From the NCBI RefSeq assembly GCF_000447795.1, contig NZ_AUNI01000015.1, forward strand, positions 372,001 to 436,000: a stretch of 64,000 bases of DNA, in the 5' to 3' direction. Positions 8,872 through 17,505 of the stretch are shown piece by piece (within the stretch, counting starts at the first letter, position 1; each line of letters starts with the position of its first letter). The translations under genes were made by a program, and so were the position numbers. The notes under the pieces were generated by a model. It saw nothing but the letters and a program-made list of their open reading frames with translations, made no database searches and was not told where the DNA came from. Source of the DNA: Bacteriovorax sp. Seq25_V (GTDB lineage Bacteria; Bdellovibrionota; Bacteriovoracia; Bacteriovoracales; Bacteriovoracaceae).

Positions 8872-9663
8872 ATGAATTATAAAAATAAATGGGTTGTCAT
8901 AACAGGTGCATCAAGCGGTATGGGCATAGACTATGCTGAGGTTTTTGCAGAGAAAGGAGCGAATATTGTTCTTACTGCGAGAAGAGAGCAAAATTTAAGA
9001 GAACTCGAAACAAAAATTCTTAGTAAGTATCCAGACTGTAAGATCTCAGTCATCCCATGTGATTTATCAAGTGAAGAAGGATGTAACTTTCTACTTTCTG
9101 AAATTTCAAAGCAGGAGATAGAAGTACATACACTAATTAATAATGCTGGGTATGGAATATTCGGTGAATTTACTGAAATGGATTATTCTCAGTTAAAAAA
9201 TATGCTCGATTTGAACATTATTTCACTTACATATTTGACCCATTATTTCGTAAAGAAAATGAAAGAGAGAAATGAGGGACAAATTTTACTCGTCTCTAGC
9301 GTTGGCGCCTATCAACCTTGTCCTCTCTATGCTTCTTATGGTGCTTCTAAGTCTTATGTGTTACATTTTGGTGAAGCTTTAAGTATTGAGTTAGCTAACA
9401 CAAATGTCCGAGTTAGTGTTTTAAGTCCCGGAATGACTGAAACTGAATTTTTCGAACGCTCTGGCCAGTTTCAAGATGATAATAGCTTGATTAGAAAGAT
9501 ACTAATAATGAAGTCGAAGCCAGTAGTAGAGCTGGCCATAAGAAAACTTGAAAAGGGTGTCATCAGTTTTATTCCAGGTTTTTTAAATAATGCTCTAGCT
9601 TTTTTAAATCGTTTGTCTCCTCGTAAGATATCCGCTTTAGTAACACATGAAATTTTAAAATAG
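8872..9663 (+). CDS. Short-chain dehydrogenase/reductase
   Basis: NAD(P)-dependent oxidoreductase of the classical SDR family, 263 residues. It has the cofactor motif TGASSGMG near the N-terminus, the NNAG motif, a catalytic Ser in LLVSSVGA and the YxxxK active site (YGASK), followed by SPGMTETEF. ATG 8872 follows GGAGG (8862-8866) by 5 bases. The C-terminal part resembles SDRs acting on lipophilic substrates. It is first in an operon with a TetR regulator and its promoter carries two operators, so it is probably induced by its own substrate or a related lipid or xenobiotic (inference). Confidence 0.88.
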   Translation: MNYKNKWVVITGASSGMGIDYAEVFAEKGANIVLTARREQNLRELETKILSKYPDCKISVIPCDLSSEEGCNFLLSEISKQEIEVHTLINNAGYGIFGEFTEMDYSQLKNMLDLNIISLTYLTHYFVKKMKERNEGQILLVSSVGAYQPCPLYASYGASKSYVLHFGEALSIELANTNVRVSVLSPGMTETEFFERSGQFQDDNSLIRKILIMKSKPVVELAIRKLEKGVISFIPGFLNNALAFLNRLSPRKISALVTHEILK

Positions 9664-9666
9664 ATT

Positions 9667-10278
9667 ATGGGAAAAATTAGGTCAACAACATCAGAAGAAA
9701 AAGAATCGAAGCGTGAGCAAATCATTGACGTTGCTGCCTCGATGATTGATCGTGGTGCTGTTGATCTTCCCTCAATGAACGAAATTTCTAAGAAGGCAAA
9801 GGTTGCAAAGGGCACACTCTATAATTATTTTGAGACCAAAGAAGAACTATTTCTAGAAGTTTTTAGCTCTCTCTTTGCAAGATGGTTTTTCACCCTTCAA
9901 AAAGTGAAGCTTACTAAAAGTAATTATCTTAAAGTGATTGTTGAATCCTTGGAAGAGAATCCTAATATGATGAGACTTGCCTGTAAGGCGCCTGTGATTC
10001 TTGAAAATAATGTTTCTGATGAAATTTTTTTAAAGTTTAAAACAAATCTTGCTCTTCTCATTAATCACTTGGCCCAAATGCTCAGTTCAATCAATGAGAA
10101 GACTGTCACGCAAAACGAAAAATTACTCATGCAGTCTTATTACGTCATGACAGGAATTTTCCCTTCCCATGACCTGATGACAGCAAGAGGAGAGCTTCTG
10201 CGCAAAAATAATCTTGGTTTATTAGTTGTTCATTTTAAAGAAGACGCTTTGCGCATTCTTAAAATTCTTTGGTCGTAG
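9667..10278 (+). CDS. TetR/AcrR-family transcriptional repressor
   Basis: 203 residues. The N-terminal TetR helix-turn-helix is clear: REQIIDVAASMI, MNEISKKAKVAKGTLYNYF, then TKEELFLEVF. The C-terminal two thirds are the variable helical ligand domain. ATG lies 3 bases after the SDR stop with no good ribosome site, implying translational coupling. It likely represses its own operon through the paired palindromes at 8811-8844, and an acyl or aromatic ligand would release it; the ligand is not predictable from sequence. Confidence 0.9.
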   Translation: MGKIRSTTSEEKESKREQIIDVAASMIDRGAVDLPSMNEISKKAKVAKGTLYNYFETKEELFLEVFSSLFARWFFTLQKVKLTKSNYLKVIVESLEENPNMMRLACKAPVILENNVSDEIFLKFKTNLALLINHLAQMLSSINEKTVTQNEKLLMQSYYVMTGIFPSHDLMTARGELLRKNNLGLLVVHFKEDALRILKILWS

Positions 10279-10301
10279 ACTAATAATCAAGCCCTTAGCG
10301 A

Positions 10302-10346
10302 ATTAGTATTATTTGAACTAATGAAAGACATTTGTTAGAACTAATG
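10302..10346 (+). promoter_or_regulatory. Repeats upstream of the nuclease-like gene
   Basis: GAACTAATG occurs twice, at 10315-10323 and 10338-10346 (23 bp apart). ATTAGT at 10302-10307 is inverted relative to ACTAAT inside the first copy. A regulator site is possible but unproven in such AT-rich DNA. Confidence 0.3.
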
Positions 10347-10377
10347 CCATTAAACCCAATCAATATTTGGAGCTATT

Positions 10378-11088
10378 ATGCGCTACTTAGTTCTTTTCTT
10401 CTTAAGTCTTTCGGTTCTTGCAGGAAGGCCGACTCAGTTTTCTCATATTCACGGTTATGTAAATAAGGAATGTCCAACTTGGGACATTAAGCGATTTGAA
10501 AGAGTTGAAAAGTATTTCTACTTTGGTGTCGATAATGCCAAGAAGTATGGTTACACATATGCTTTTCCAATCGAGAGAAATGGAGTTGATTATATTTGGT
10601 GTGCACTTGTTCCTGAAAGAGGAATTAAGAATAAGGCCTGTAATAAGAAGATCTTTAGAAATTCTCAAAGGCCATTCGAGTTTTTACAAAACTCAGCACC
10701 TGATGAAAGTGATGTTTCAGTTTCTTTTGTAAATAAAGAAGAGCAATACAATGAGTATCTTTCTTATGTAAGAGAAACACTTGTAAAAGAAAAGTCAGAA
10801 GATCCAAATGTTGGAGCTGTTTTAGAAATCTTAACTCGCTATTACCTTCAAGTTCTAACGGATACTTATCCAGCTCAAGATTATGCTATTGAGTCTGGAG
10901 TTGAATATCGTTATGCTAACCAAAGAACTCTTGGAGAACTTGATATTATCGTTTATGAGCGTGCTACTTGTGATGTTGTTGCTTTAGGTGAATCAAAAGC
11001 ATCAAGCTCTAAAAATCAGCATAATAGTTTAATGAAAGCAAAGGATCAGTTAAGAAGGATTAAAAACTTTCTTGATGAAAATCTGTAG
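10378..11088 (+). CDS. Secreted protein with PD-(D/E)XK nuclease-like motif
   Basis: A Sec signal peptide (MRYLVLFFLSLSVLAG) precedes a 220-residue mature protein. The C-terminal third reads like a PD-(D/E)XK core: a helix (AVLEILTRYYLQVL), strand GELDIIVYE with Asp189, then strand ALGESKAS with Glu205-x-Lys207, then an amphipathic helix with Lys and Gln (KAKDQLRRI). The order and spacing fit the nuclease fold, but no search was run. The N-terminal half has four cysteines and is unknown. GGAG precedes the ATG. If it is a nuclease, export would point to degrading foreign or prey DNA. Confidence 0.7.
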   Translation: MRYLVLFFLSLSVLAGRPTQFSHIHGYVNKECPTWDIKRFERVEKYFYFGVDNAKKYGYTYAFPIERNGVDYIWCALVPERGIKNKACNKKIFRNSQRPFEFLQNSAPDESDVSVSFVNKEEQYNEYLSYVRETLVKEKSEDPNVGAVLEILTRYYLQVLTDTYPAQDYAIESGVEYRYANQRTLGELDIIVYERATCDVVALGESKASSSKNQHNSLMKAKDQLRRIKNFLDENL

Positions 11089-11098
11089 AATAAAAAAA

Positions 11099-11116
11099 GG
11101 GGCTTAGATTAGCCCC
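11099..11116 (+). terminator. Bidirectional terminator between convergent genes
   Basis: GGGGCT (11099-11104) and AGCCCC (11111-11116) form a stem with a 6-base loop. An A-run lies before it (11092-11098) and a T-rich stretch after it, so it can serve both strands. Confidence 0.75.
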
Positions 11117-11463
11117 ATTTCTTTACCTTTTTTCATGAGCTCATCTTTTTGTTCTGGGCTCATATTCATGATCATATCCTGCATACGCTTAAGTTCTTCT
11201 GGGTCCATATTTGCCATCATCTCTTGTGCTTGCTTGAACATATTCTCTTTATTAACAGGGGCTTCCTTACTGAAGATAATTTTCTCGGCTCCAATTTCTG
11301 CCATGATTTGATAATCTGCTTTGAGGTGATCAATTACCGCATTAAAGCTAAAGCCTTTTTCATCTGCAACTTCAAACATCTTCTCTGTTGGAAGTGATAC
11401 TTTCTTGGCCGGAAATCCATTGGCCTCGAGGTTTGAGATTACTTTCTTAGCGAATTCTTTCAT
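11104..11463 (-). CDS. Small cytoplasmic protein with Met-rich STI1-like C-terminus
   Basis: 119 residues, no signal peptide. The N-terminal 75 residues look like a small alpha/beta domain (VISNLEANGFPAKKV, YQIMAEIGAEKIIF). The C-terminal ~45 residues are rich in Met, Asp/Glu and Pro (MMANMDPEELKRMQDMI, then NMSPEQKDEL), reminiscent of the DP/STI1 repeats that bind hydrophobic helices in co-chaperones. This likeness is by eye. GGAG lies just before the start. Monocistronic, divergent from the RNA methyltransferase. Confidence 0.7.
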   Translation of the reverse strand: MKEFAKKVISNLEANGFPAKKVSLPTEKMFEVADEKGFSFNAVIDHLKADYQIMAEIGAEKIIFSKEAPVNKENMFKQAQEMMANMDPEELKRMQDMIMNMSPEQKDELMKKGKEMGLI

Positions 11464-11514
11464 CTTTTGTCTCCAAACATTTTCAAATGGTAAATCTTAG
11501 TGCATAAAGACTAC

Positions 11515-12378
11515 ATGAAAAAAATCAAAATGTCAGGTCCAGAACTCTTTGAATCCTACTACAAGTCTGTGTGGCTTGATCGCTGGGACAAGCTAAAGGA
11601 TGCCTTCAAGGGTGAAGGACAGAAGGTCTATCGTGCTAATGTTTGGGCAAAACCTAAGACTGGTTCGAAGGAAGTTATTCCAGGATGTTTTGAGAGTGAA
11701 GAGATCGCTGTAACAGAGGAAGGAATCAAGAACTTTTATCTGATGGATCCGGCTTCTGTAATCGTGGCAAGGAATCTTGATATCATCCCAAATTCTCGAG
11801 TGCTCGATATGTGTGCAGCTCCTGGGGGCAAGAGTTTGATTCTTTTTGAAAAGTTAATTGATGGCGGAGAGCTTATTTGTAATGAGCTTTCAAGAACGCG
11901 CAAAGAAAGATTACGTCGAGTGATTGGGGAGTACATTCCTGAAGATGAGCGAGTGCGCATTGATATTCGTGGCTTTGATGGCAACAAATATGGGATTCAT
12001 TTAAAAGATGAATTTGATTATGTTCTTCTCGATGCTCCATGTTCGGGGGAAAGGCATCTTTTGGATAGCCCAACAGAGCTTGAAAAGTGGAGCGAAAAGA
12101 GAACAAAGAGGCTCGCCCTCAATCAATTCTCACTTCTTTGCTCTGCATTTCTGACAGTTAAAAGTGGAGGGGAGATTGTTTATTCAACTTGTTCGCTATC
12201 ACCACTTGAAAATGATGACGTTATTGAAAAGCTAATCGCTAAGAAAGGTGACGAAGTGGAAATTCTACCGCCACTTGAAACATACGGTCTTGGTGAGTCA
12301 ACAAAGTACGGTCAGATATTTCTACCTGACCAATGTGGTTTTGGACCACTATATTTTTGTCGCTTAAAAAAGAATTAG
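11515..12378 (+). CDS. RsmB/NSUN-family RNA m5C methyltransferase
   Basis: SAM-dependent RNA cytosine-C5 methyltransferase. Motif I LDMCAAPGGKS, the LLDAPCSGE motif and the STCSLSPLEN motif supply the two cysteines typical of m5C enzymes (nucleophile in TCS, release Cys in PCS). At about 287 residues with little N-terminal extension and no NusB or PUA domain, it looks more like the compact NSUN4 type than bacterial RsmB. The substrate, probably rRNA, is not determined. Start is uncertain: GTG 11500, ATG 11515 or ATG 11530, none with a strong ribosome site. Confidence 0.85.
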   Translation: MKKIKMSGPELFESYYKSVWLDRWDKLKDAFKGEGQKVYRANVWAKPKTGSKEVIPGCFESEEIAVTEEGIKNFYLMDPASVIVARNLDIIPNSRVLDMCAAPGGKSLILFEKLIDGGELICNELSRTRKERLRRVIGEYIPEDERVRIDIRGFDGNKYGIHLKDEFDYVLLDAPCSGERHLLDSPTELEKWSEKRTKRLALNQFSLLCSAFLTVKSGGEIVYSTCSLSPLENDDVIEKLIAKKGDEVEILPPLETYGLGESTKYGQIFLPDQCGFGPLYFCRLKKN

Positions 12379-13175
12379 CTCGAAGCTGAGTCGTAAAAGT
12401 TAAGTCCCTTATTCCATAGATAGATCAAGAAGTAGTAGCATAGAATGATAGCTGCGATCATGTAAGCAACATAGTCCCATTTACTCGCATCAAATAGAAA
12501 TTGCACAGGGCCTGAACCAACTAAGAGAATTGGGATGCAGAATGTAAGCACTCTCTTCATAAATGGGTTATAGATGAAGTCTGGCATTCGTGACATTGAC
12601 TGCAGCTGCATACGAAGAAAGTTAACTCCAAGTCCTTCAACCAACCAAAACATTGCGCATGAAATAATAAACTCAATAAGTGCCAAGAGCGTGAAAGAGA
12701 TAAGGACGAGAAATGGAATTGCAATCCACTGCCAAATTTCAAGTCCAACTTTTATTCCAAAATAAATAAGTAATCCTACTGTTAAAAATAAATCCGGGAT
12801 TGATGAGGGCTTGAAGTGTCTAAAGAAGACAGTAAAGATAGAACTTACTGGTCTCAGTAGTGTGTAGTCGAGATTTCCCGTTTTTAGATCATCGGAGAAT
12901 CGCCAAAACCCATGGCTCAAAAAAAGCATGTGAAAACAATCAACCACAAGCATGAAGCAAGTAAAAAATAGTAGTTGATCCTTGTTCCAATTTCCAACCA
13001 AAGAAACGTGATCGTAAATAATACTAATTGTAAAAAGTGATGAAAGGTTGAAAAAGACATCCATGAAAATCATGAGAATAAAACTTGTTCTAAAGCTTGT
13101 TGCCTCAGAAATCGAGGTCGAGGCAAATTTTCCATAGACTTGAAGGTAGTGATTAATTTCTTTAAATATCTTCAT
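12375..13175 (-). CDS. ABC transporter permease (second subunit)
   Basis: 266 residues with about six transmembrane helices. The motif LLRPVSSIFTVFFRHF matches the conserved RP(V/L)S loop of the COG3694-type ABC-2 permease that pairs with a COG4587-type partner. It is the last gene of the three-gene transporter; its start touches the stop of the partner permease at 13175. The substrate is unknown for this family. Its 3' end overlaps the convergent methyltransferase gene by 4 bp. Confidence 0.82.
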   Translation of the reverse strand: MKIFKEINHYLQVYGKFASTSISEATSFRTSFILMIFMDVFFNLSSLFTISIIYDHVSLVGNWNKDQLLFFTCFMLVVDCFHMLFLSHGFWRFSDDLKTGNLDYTLLRPVSSIFTVFFRHFKPSSIPDLFLTVGLLIYFGIKVGLEIWQWIAIPFLVLISFTLLALIEFIISCAMFWLVEGLGVNFLRMQLQSMSRMPDFIYNPFMKRVLTFCIPILLVGSGPVQFLFDASKWDYVAYMIAAIILCYYFLIYLWNKGLNFYDSASS

Positions 13176-13975
13176 TACATTCCCGCCGCTGTGTAGAGTC
13201 TCAAGCCCTTACGCCAAACATAGCTATTTGCTAGGGTTAAAAGTATCATCCAGCCAGAAACCACGACAAAGAAGTTAGTTAGATCTACTGGAGCACCTGA
13301 AAAAATCTTGATTGGATAGTACGTTAAGTATGGAAACGGTGTGTACTCCAAAATATTTACGGCCCAAGCTGGAAAAAGCTCAAGTGGTATAACGGCACCA
13401 GATAGAAATACTGTTACTATTTGTAGGATCACGCGAAGAATCCACGTCTCTTCTAGCCAGAAAGAAATAAGTCCCGTGAGATATTGAAGAGTATACCAAA
13501 AGAGACTCACATAGAACGAGCAAGTTATTCCAAGAATTAAATTGTTCCAGGTAAAGTCAGGAAGAATTCCAAGTAGGCTAAAGATCAAAAGAGACACACT
13601 TGCGACGACAAATTGTAGGAGCTGAAAACCGATAAAAGATGCCGTATGAAATTCCCAAAAGTTAAATGGATATATTAGATAACTTGATATTCTTCCCATG
13701 CGTATATCCATGGAAAGGTTCAAGGCCGTGTGTCCCTGTGCAATTAGCGATACGATAAAACTCCAGATATGGTAAGTGATCATTGCAGCAAAAGTATAAC
13801 CACCAATTGTCGTACCTGGATTTTTTGAAAAAATCGTATTCCAAAGACTATACTTAATAAAGAAGAAGACAACGGCAGGACCGATGATTTGCAGGAAGAA
13901 GTTTAGACGGTATGCCGTATACTTTTTCCATGATATGAGGATGGTTTGATACCATTTTAATAAATTCTGTTTCAA
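13175..13975 (-). CDS. ABC transporter permease (first subunit)
   Basis: 266 residues, about six transmembrane helices. The loop DIRMGRISSYLIYPFNFWEF and the late motif SGAVIPLELFPAW are typical of the ABC2_membrane_6 / COG4587 permease. It begins one base after the ATPase stop and ends on the start of the second permease. Together the three genes form one ABC-2 type, probably export, complex in the inner membrane. Substrate unknown. Confidence 0.83.
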   Translation of the reverse strand: MKQNLLKWYQTILISWKKYTAYRLNFFLQIIGPAVVFFFIKYSLWNTIFSKNPGTTIGGYTFAAMITYHIWSFIVSLIAQGHTALNLSMDIRMGRISSYLIYPFNFWEFHTASFIGFQLLQFVVASVSLLIFSLLGILPDFTWNNLILGITCSFYVSLFWYTLQYLTGLISFWLEETWILRVILQIVTVFLSGAVIPLELFPAWAVNILEYTPFPYLTYYPIKIFSGAPVDLTNFFVVVSGWMILLTLANSYVWRKGLRLYTAAGM

Positions 13976-13976
13976 A

Positions 13977-14969
13977 TTACTTTCCTAAAACAATATTTGG
14001 GTCTTCCATAATTTTCTTCATAACTTTTTCAATCGGCATTTTCTCCGTGTAAAAGTCTGTTACTGGAAAACGGTTAAGTATAGCTGCAGAAATCTCTCTG
14101 ACTTCACTTTCTTCAAGACGAAGCTCAACTTCATCTCCTTTATCTGAGAAAGTAAGATCAAGTCCTGTCCAGAAATCATCTGTTCGATCAATTACTTGAT
14201 TAAAGTTAAAAACAACACTCTTCTTATGACCGAGAATTTTTTCAAATTTTGAGATTGGACCATCATAAGTTTTCTTGCCTCCGGCAATGAGGACGAGGTG
14301 AGGGCACAGGGCCTGAACGTCGGCCATATAATGTGATGTCAGAACAACTGTAAGCTTATTTAGTTCATGATACTCTTTAATGAAGTTTCTTATGTTTTCT
14401 TGAGCAATTAGGTCGAGACCAATTGTTGGTTCATCAAGGAAGAGAACTTCGGGGTCGTGAAGAAGCGATGCCATAAGCTCAAGTTTCATTCTTTCGCCAA
14501 GCGAGAGTTTTCTTACATGTACATGAAAGAGATCTTTAACATGAAGGAGTTCTCCCATCATATTGATCTTTTCATTGAAACGCTTGTCTGGAATTTCGTA
14601 ATACTTTTGGAGAAGTTTAAACGAATCAAGAGAAGGGATATCCCACCAAAGCTGAGACTTCTGTCCCATCACGAGTGCGATCTTCTTTCTGAATTCCTTT
14701 TCGCGTTTCCAAGGCACATGCCCTGCAATTTCAATCTCCCCTGAGCTTGGAACGATAATTCCGGTTAGCATTTTCATCAGAGTTGTCTTGCCTGCACCGT
14801 TAGGGCCTAGCAGTCCGATGACTTCACCTTGGTTAACTTCAAGGTCAAAACTATCAACAGCATTTTTTGAGATTTCATCTCTTTTAAAGAATGCTCCGAA
14901 TGCGCCTTTAATTCCTGGCTGTTTTTTATAACTTTTAAATGTTTTTGTGAGTTCTTTTGTTCTTATCAT
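13977..14969 (-). CDS. ABC transporter ATP-binding protein (COG4586 type)
   Basis: Walker A GPNGAGKTT, signature LSLGERMKLELM, Walker B VLFLDEPTIGLD and a switch His (VLTSHY). The phrase MGQKSQLWWDIP after Walker A is a hallmark of the COG4586 ATPases that drive the paired permeases found downstream. The N-terminal block with a short Lys-rich insert (KSYKKQPG) is also typical. Start at 14969 (MIRTKELTK) is chosen by family alignment; an in-frame ATG at 15014 would add 15 residues that do not look like the family. Confidence 0.9.
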   Translation of the reverse strand: MIRTKELTKTFKSYKKQPGIKGAFGAFFKRDEISKNAVDSFDLEVNQGEVIGLLGPNGAGKTTLMKMLTGIIVPSSGEIEIAGHVPWKREKEFRKKIALVMGQKSQLWWDIPSLDSFKLLQKYYEIPDKRFNEKINMMGELLHVKDLFHVHVRKLSLGERMKLELMASLLHDPEVLFLDEPTIGLDLIAQENIRNFIKEYHELNKLTVVLTSHYMADVQALCPHLVLIAGGKKTYDGPISKFEKILGHKKSVVFNFNQVIDRTDDFWTGLDLTFSDKGDEVELRLEESEVREISAAILNRFPVTDFYTEKMPIEKVMKKIMEDPNIVLGK

Positions 14970-15057
14970 CTTGTTAATATATAAAAAGTATCTGATGGCT
15001 GGCAAGTTTGACACATGATGACTAAGCTATCTGTGGACAATGGAGTAAGAGGTCTCT

Positions 15058-15636
15058 ATGGAATTTAATTTAAAGAATATATTTTCAGTTACACTAATTT
15101 TGTTTTCCGTTATTGATATCATTGGAGCGCTTCCTGTGGTTATCGATTTGAGAAGAAAAAAAGGCGAGATTTATCCTGGTAAGGCTACTATTTATTCCGG
15201 TCTTATCATGTTCGCCTTTCTCTTTGTTGGATCAAATATCTTAAAGCTTTTCGGCGTTGATGTTCTATCATTTTCGGCTGCTGGGGCGTTGATTATGTTC
15301 TTCCTTGGTCTTGAGATGGTTCTAGGGATAGAGATTTTTAAGGCCCATCCCGATGAGGCCGAAATTAATACGCCATTTGTTCCACTGGTTTTTCCTCTTC
15401 TTGCTGGTGCGGGTGTAATGACTACTCTTATTTCTCTCCGTGCGGAGTATGGAAAGTGGGATATTGGTTTTGGGATCGTTATTAATTTGATTATTATTTA
15501 TGGAGTCTTGAAACTTTCTGGAGTCATTCAAAAATTTCTTGGAAATTCTGGTGCGAGTGTTCTTAGAAAGCTTTTCGGAATTATTCTTCTTGCTATCGCA
15601 ATAAAGCTATTTAAAAAGAGTTTTGGTTTAGTATAA
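15058..15636 (+). CDS. MarC-family integral membrane protein
   Basis: 192 residues, about six transmembrane helices. The early motif FSVIDIIGALPVVIDL and the mid motif PLVFPLLAGAGVMTTLI are those of the MarC/UPF0056 family. Function of the family is not established; the old link to multiple antibiotic resistance was not upheld. GAGG precedes ATG. It starts an operon with thpR (7-base gap) and an acylphosphatase gene. Confidence 0.88.
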   Translation: MEFNLKNIFSVTLILFSVIDIIGALPVVIDLRRKKGEIYPGKATIYSGLIMFAFLFVGSNILKLFGVDVLSFSAAGALIMFFLGLEMVLGIEIFKAHPDEAEINTPFVPLVFPLLAGAGVMTTLISLRAEYGKWDIGFGIVINLIIIYGVLKLSGVIQKFLGNSGASVLRKLFGIILLAIAIKLFKKSFGLV

Positions 15637-15643
15637 TAATCTT

Positions 15644-16198
15644 ATGAAAAGATTATTTCTTGCCATTGAGATCCCTGAGGATATCAGGGATGATCTCTTA
15701 GATTTAAGAATCAATACATTTAATGTTAATTGGACGCCATTTGAGAATATGCATTTGACACTGCAGTTTCTTGGCGATTCTTTCAATGATAATGATGTGG
15801 AATCAATTTGTTCAAAATTATCACGAGTAAGAAACAGTGCTTTTGATCTCACTCTTAGTTCTGTGGGATATTTTGGTAGTGAGAATAACCCTCGTGTTCT
15901 TTATTGTGGGGTTGAGAAAGAGCAGACCTTACTTGATTTGCAAAAGCAAATTGTCGATTCGCTTCGAAGTTTTGAGTTTGATATGGAAGTGAGAAAGTAT
16001 ATTCCACATGTAACTCTAGGAAGGCCCAAAAAGTTGCCTTATGAAGAAGTTGCAAGATTCCTTCAAAGTTTCTCAATCTTTAGAAGTGAAGTATTTCATG
16101 TAGATAAGTATTTACTTATGGAGAGTATTTTAACTCGTCATGGACCTGTGTATAATGTTTTAGAAGAGTTTGAATTATATGAGATGGATGGGTTATGA
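15644..16198 (+). CDS. thpR: RNA 2',3'-cyclic phosphodiesterase ThpR
   Basis: 2H phosphoesterase family, 184 residues. Two HxT motifs, HLTL (His37, Thr39) and HVTL in the second half, make the active site that opens 2',3'-cyclic phosphate ends of RNA. The start KRLFLAIEIP and the GRPK motif after the second HxT match the LigT/ThpR family. It lies 7 bases after marC and overlaps the next gene by 4 bp (ATGA), so the genes are translationally coupled. Confidence 0.88.
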   Translation: MKRLFLAIEIPEDIRDDLLDLRINTFNVNWTPFENMHLTLQFLGDSFNDNDVESICSKLSRVRNSAFDLTLSSVGYFGSENNPRVLYCGVEKEQTLLDLQKQIVDSLRSFEFDMEVRKYIPHVTLGRPKKLPYEEVARFLQSFSIFRSEVFHVDKYLLMESILTRHGPVYNVLEEFELYEMDGL

Positions 16199-16524
16199 AA
16201 GTATCATTCTACGTTTATGGACGTGTCCAAGCGGTCATGTTTAGAAAGACATTTTGTTATGGGGCCATTGCCAGAAAGTTAGAGGCCGGAGCAACTAATG
16301 ATCGTCAAAACCGTGAGCGTGTTCTTTGTAGTGTTTGCGGAGATAGTGATAATATTCAACAATTTCTCGAAGAACTTCAAACGCTAGATACTCTTAATTC
16401 TTGGGGAGCGAAGGTTTTAAATATCGAAGTTTTGGAGGAGTTTCATGATCTTGAGAAGCATGAAATTACTACGACCAACGTTGATCATAAACCACGTACT
16501 CAGGATATAGAATTCTTTCTCTAG
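16195..16524 (+). CDS. Acylphosphatase
   Basis: Cytosolic enzyme hydrolysing acyl phosphates. The motif VYGRVQAVMFRK supplies the phosphate-binding loop with catalytic Arg17, and Asn35 (GATND) lies 18 residues later, the spacing seen in known acylphosphatases. The loop is a little changed from the consensus VQGVGFR, and the usual NxxDG motif is replaced by NDRQNRER, so activity is likely but not certain. Length 109 residues, slightly longer than the usual ~90-100. Coupled to thpR. Confidence 0.82.
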   Translation: MKVSFYVYGRVQAVMFRKTFCYGAIARKLEAGATNDRQNRERVLCSVCGDSDNIQQFLEELQTLDTLNSWGAKVLNIEVLEEFHDLEKHEITTTNVDHKPRTQDIEFFL

Positions 16525-17396
16525 TTGATAAAATCAAAAACCTTTGTCGCATTAATTTTCGTGACTTCTTCGCCCTCTGGACAATCTTTCGAATCACACT
16601 TCTTGATTGCTTTACAGGTTCCTTGTTTTTGATAGTCGGGACGACCTCTAACTAAGATACCTTCAACCTCATGTGTTTTTTCATTTAAAACTGGTGAACC
16701 GGAATTACGATGAAAGGCATCGAGATCAGTTCTAAAGAAGACTTCACTTGTCGAATCAAATACTGTGGCATTGTCGGTAATTTTAAGAGGAATACCCCCA
16801 GGTGTTCCAATCATATAAACACCGTCACCAAGCTCAGCGGCCCCTTGTTTACGAAGAGAAAGAGGAGTTACTCCTTCTACTGGACGATCTAGTTCGACAA
16901 TTGCGTAATCAAGAAGCGAGTTTTTATCATTAATCGTGATATCAATATTTTTACAGCTATATAATTTTACTCCATTAATATGAAAGCGGTCATATGGAGC
17001 GTGAGGACCAGTAACATTTTCAATATTATAGTTAAAAGCAAACTTCGTATCGTTACAGTTATATGTTGATCGCATACAATGTCCCGCGGTCATTACTTTC
17101 GTTGGGGAGATTAAGAATGCCGTGCAGTTCGACGAAGTCGGCTGACCTTGAAAGGGAACCTCCTTACAGAAGTTATCAAGCATTCCATATTTTCCCCACA
17201 TAAGCTCATGGGTATTTTCATCAATCTCTTTTATATGGCTACTATATATCATCGCAGCAACGGCTTTTGATTGTTCTTTGATAATTGGATTATGATAGAG
17301 GCTCGCTTCAACACGATCATCAGTTCCATAGACACCTTTATTCATAGCAAAAGTACTGAGGGTAAGGGACAATAAGATAAGTAGTTTTAATTTCAT
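16521..17396 (-). CDS. Secreted V8-like trypsin-fold serine protease
   Basis: Signal peptide (MKLKLLILLSLTLSTFA), then a trypsin fold. Catalytic residues appear as TAGHC (His), DYAIVELD (Asp) and RNSGSPVL (Ser). The NSGSPV form, rather than GDSGGP, matches S1B/V8 glutamyl-endopeptidase-like enzymes. There are ten or so cysteines, with a Cys-rich tail (GTCKAIKKCDSKDC), so a disulfide-stabilised extracellular or periplasmic protease is expected. In a predator it could act on prey proteins (inference). Convergent with the acylphosphatase gene. Confidence 0.88.
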   Translation of the reverse strand: MKLKLLILLSLTLSTFAMNKGVYGTDDRVEASLYHNPIIKEQSKAVAAMIYSSHIKEIDENTHELMWGKYGMLDNFCKEVPFQGQPTSSNCTAFLISPTKVMTAGHCMRSTYNCNDTKFAFNYNIENVTGPHAPYDRFHINGVKLYSCKNIDITINDKNSLLDYAIVELDRPVEGVTPLSLRKQGAAELGDGVYMIGTPGGIPLKITDNATVFDSTSEVFFRTDLDAFHRNSGSPVLNEKTHEVEGILVRGRPDYQKQGTCKAIKKCDSKDCPEGEEVTKINATKVFDFIN

Positions 17397-17505
17397 GGGG
17401 TGGATAATTCCATAGAATGAGATTTCGTGCTAGGGTATTTGAAAAGCTTACATAATTTTTGTAACGTTTATTGGCCCTTTGACACTTATTCGGGTGGAGG
17501 TATAT

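Noticed and set aside
14457-14744. 95-residue frame on the + strand inside the ABC ATPase gene
   Set aside because: Antisense shadow of the conserved ATPase motifs.
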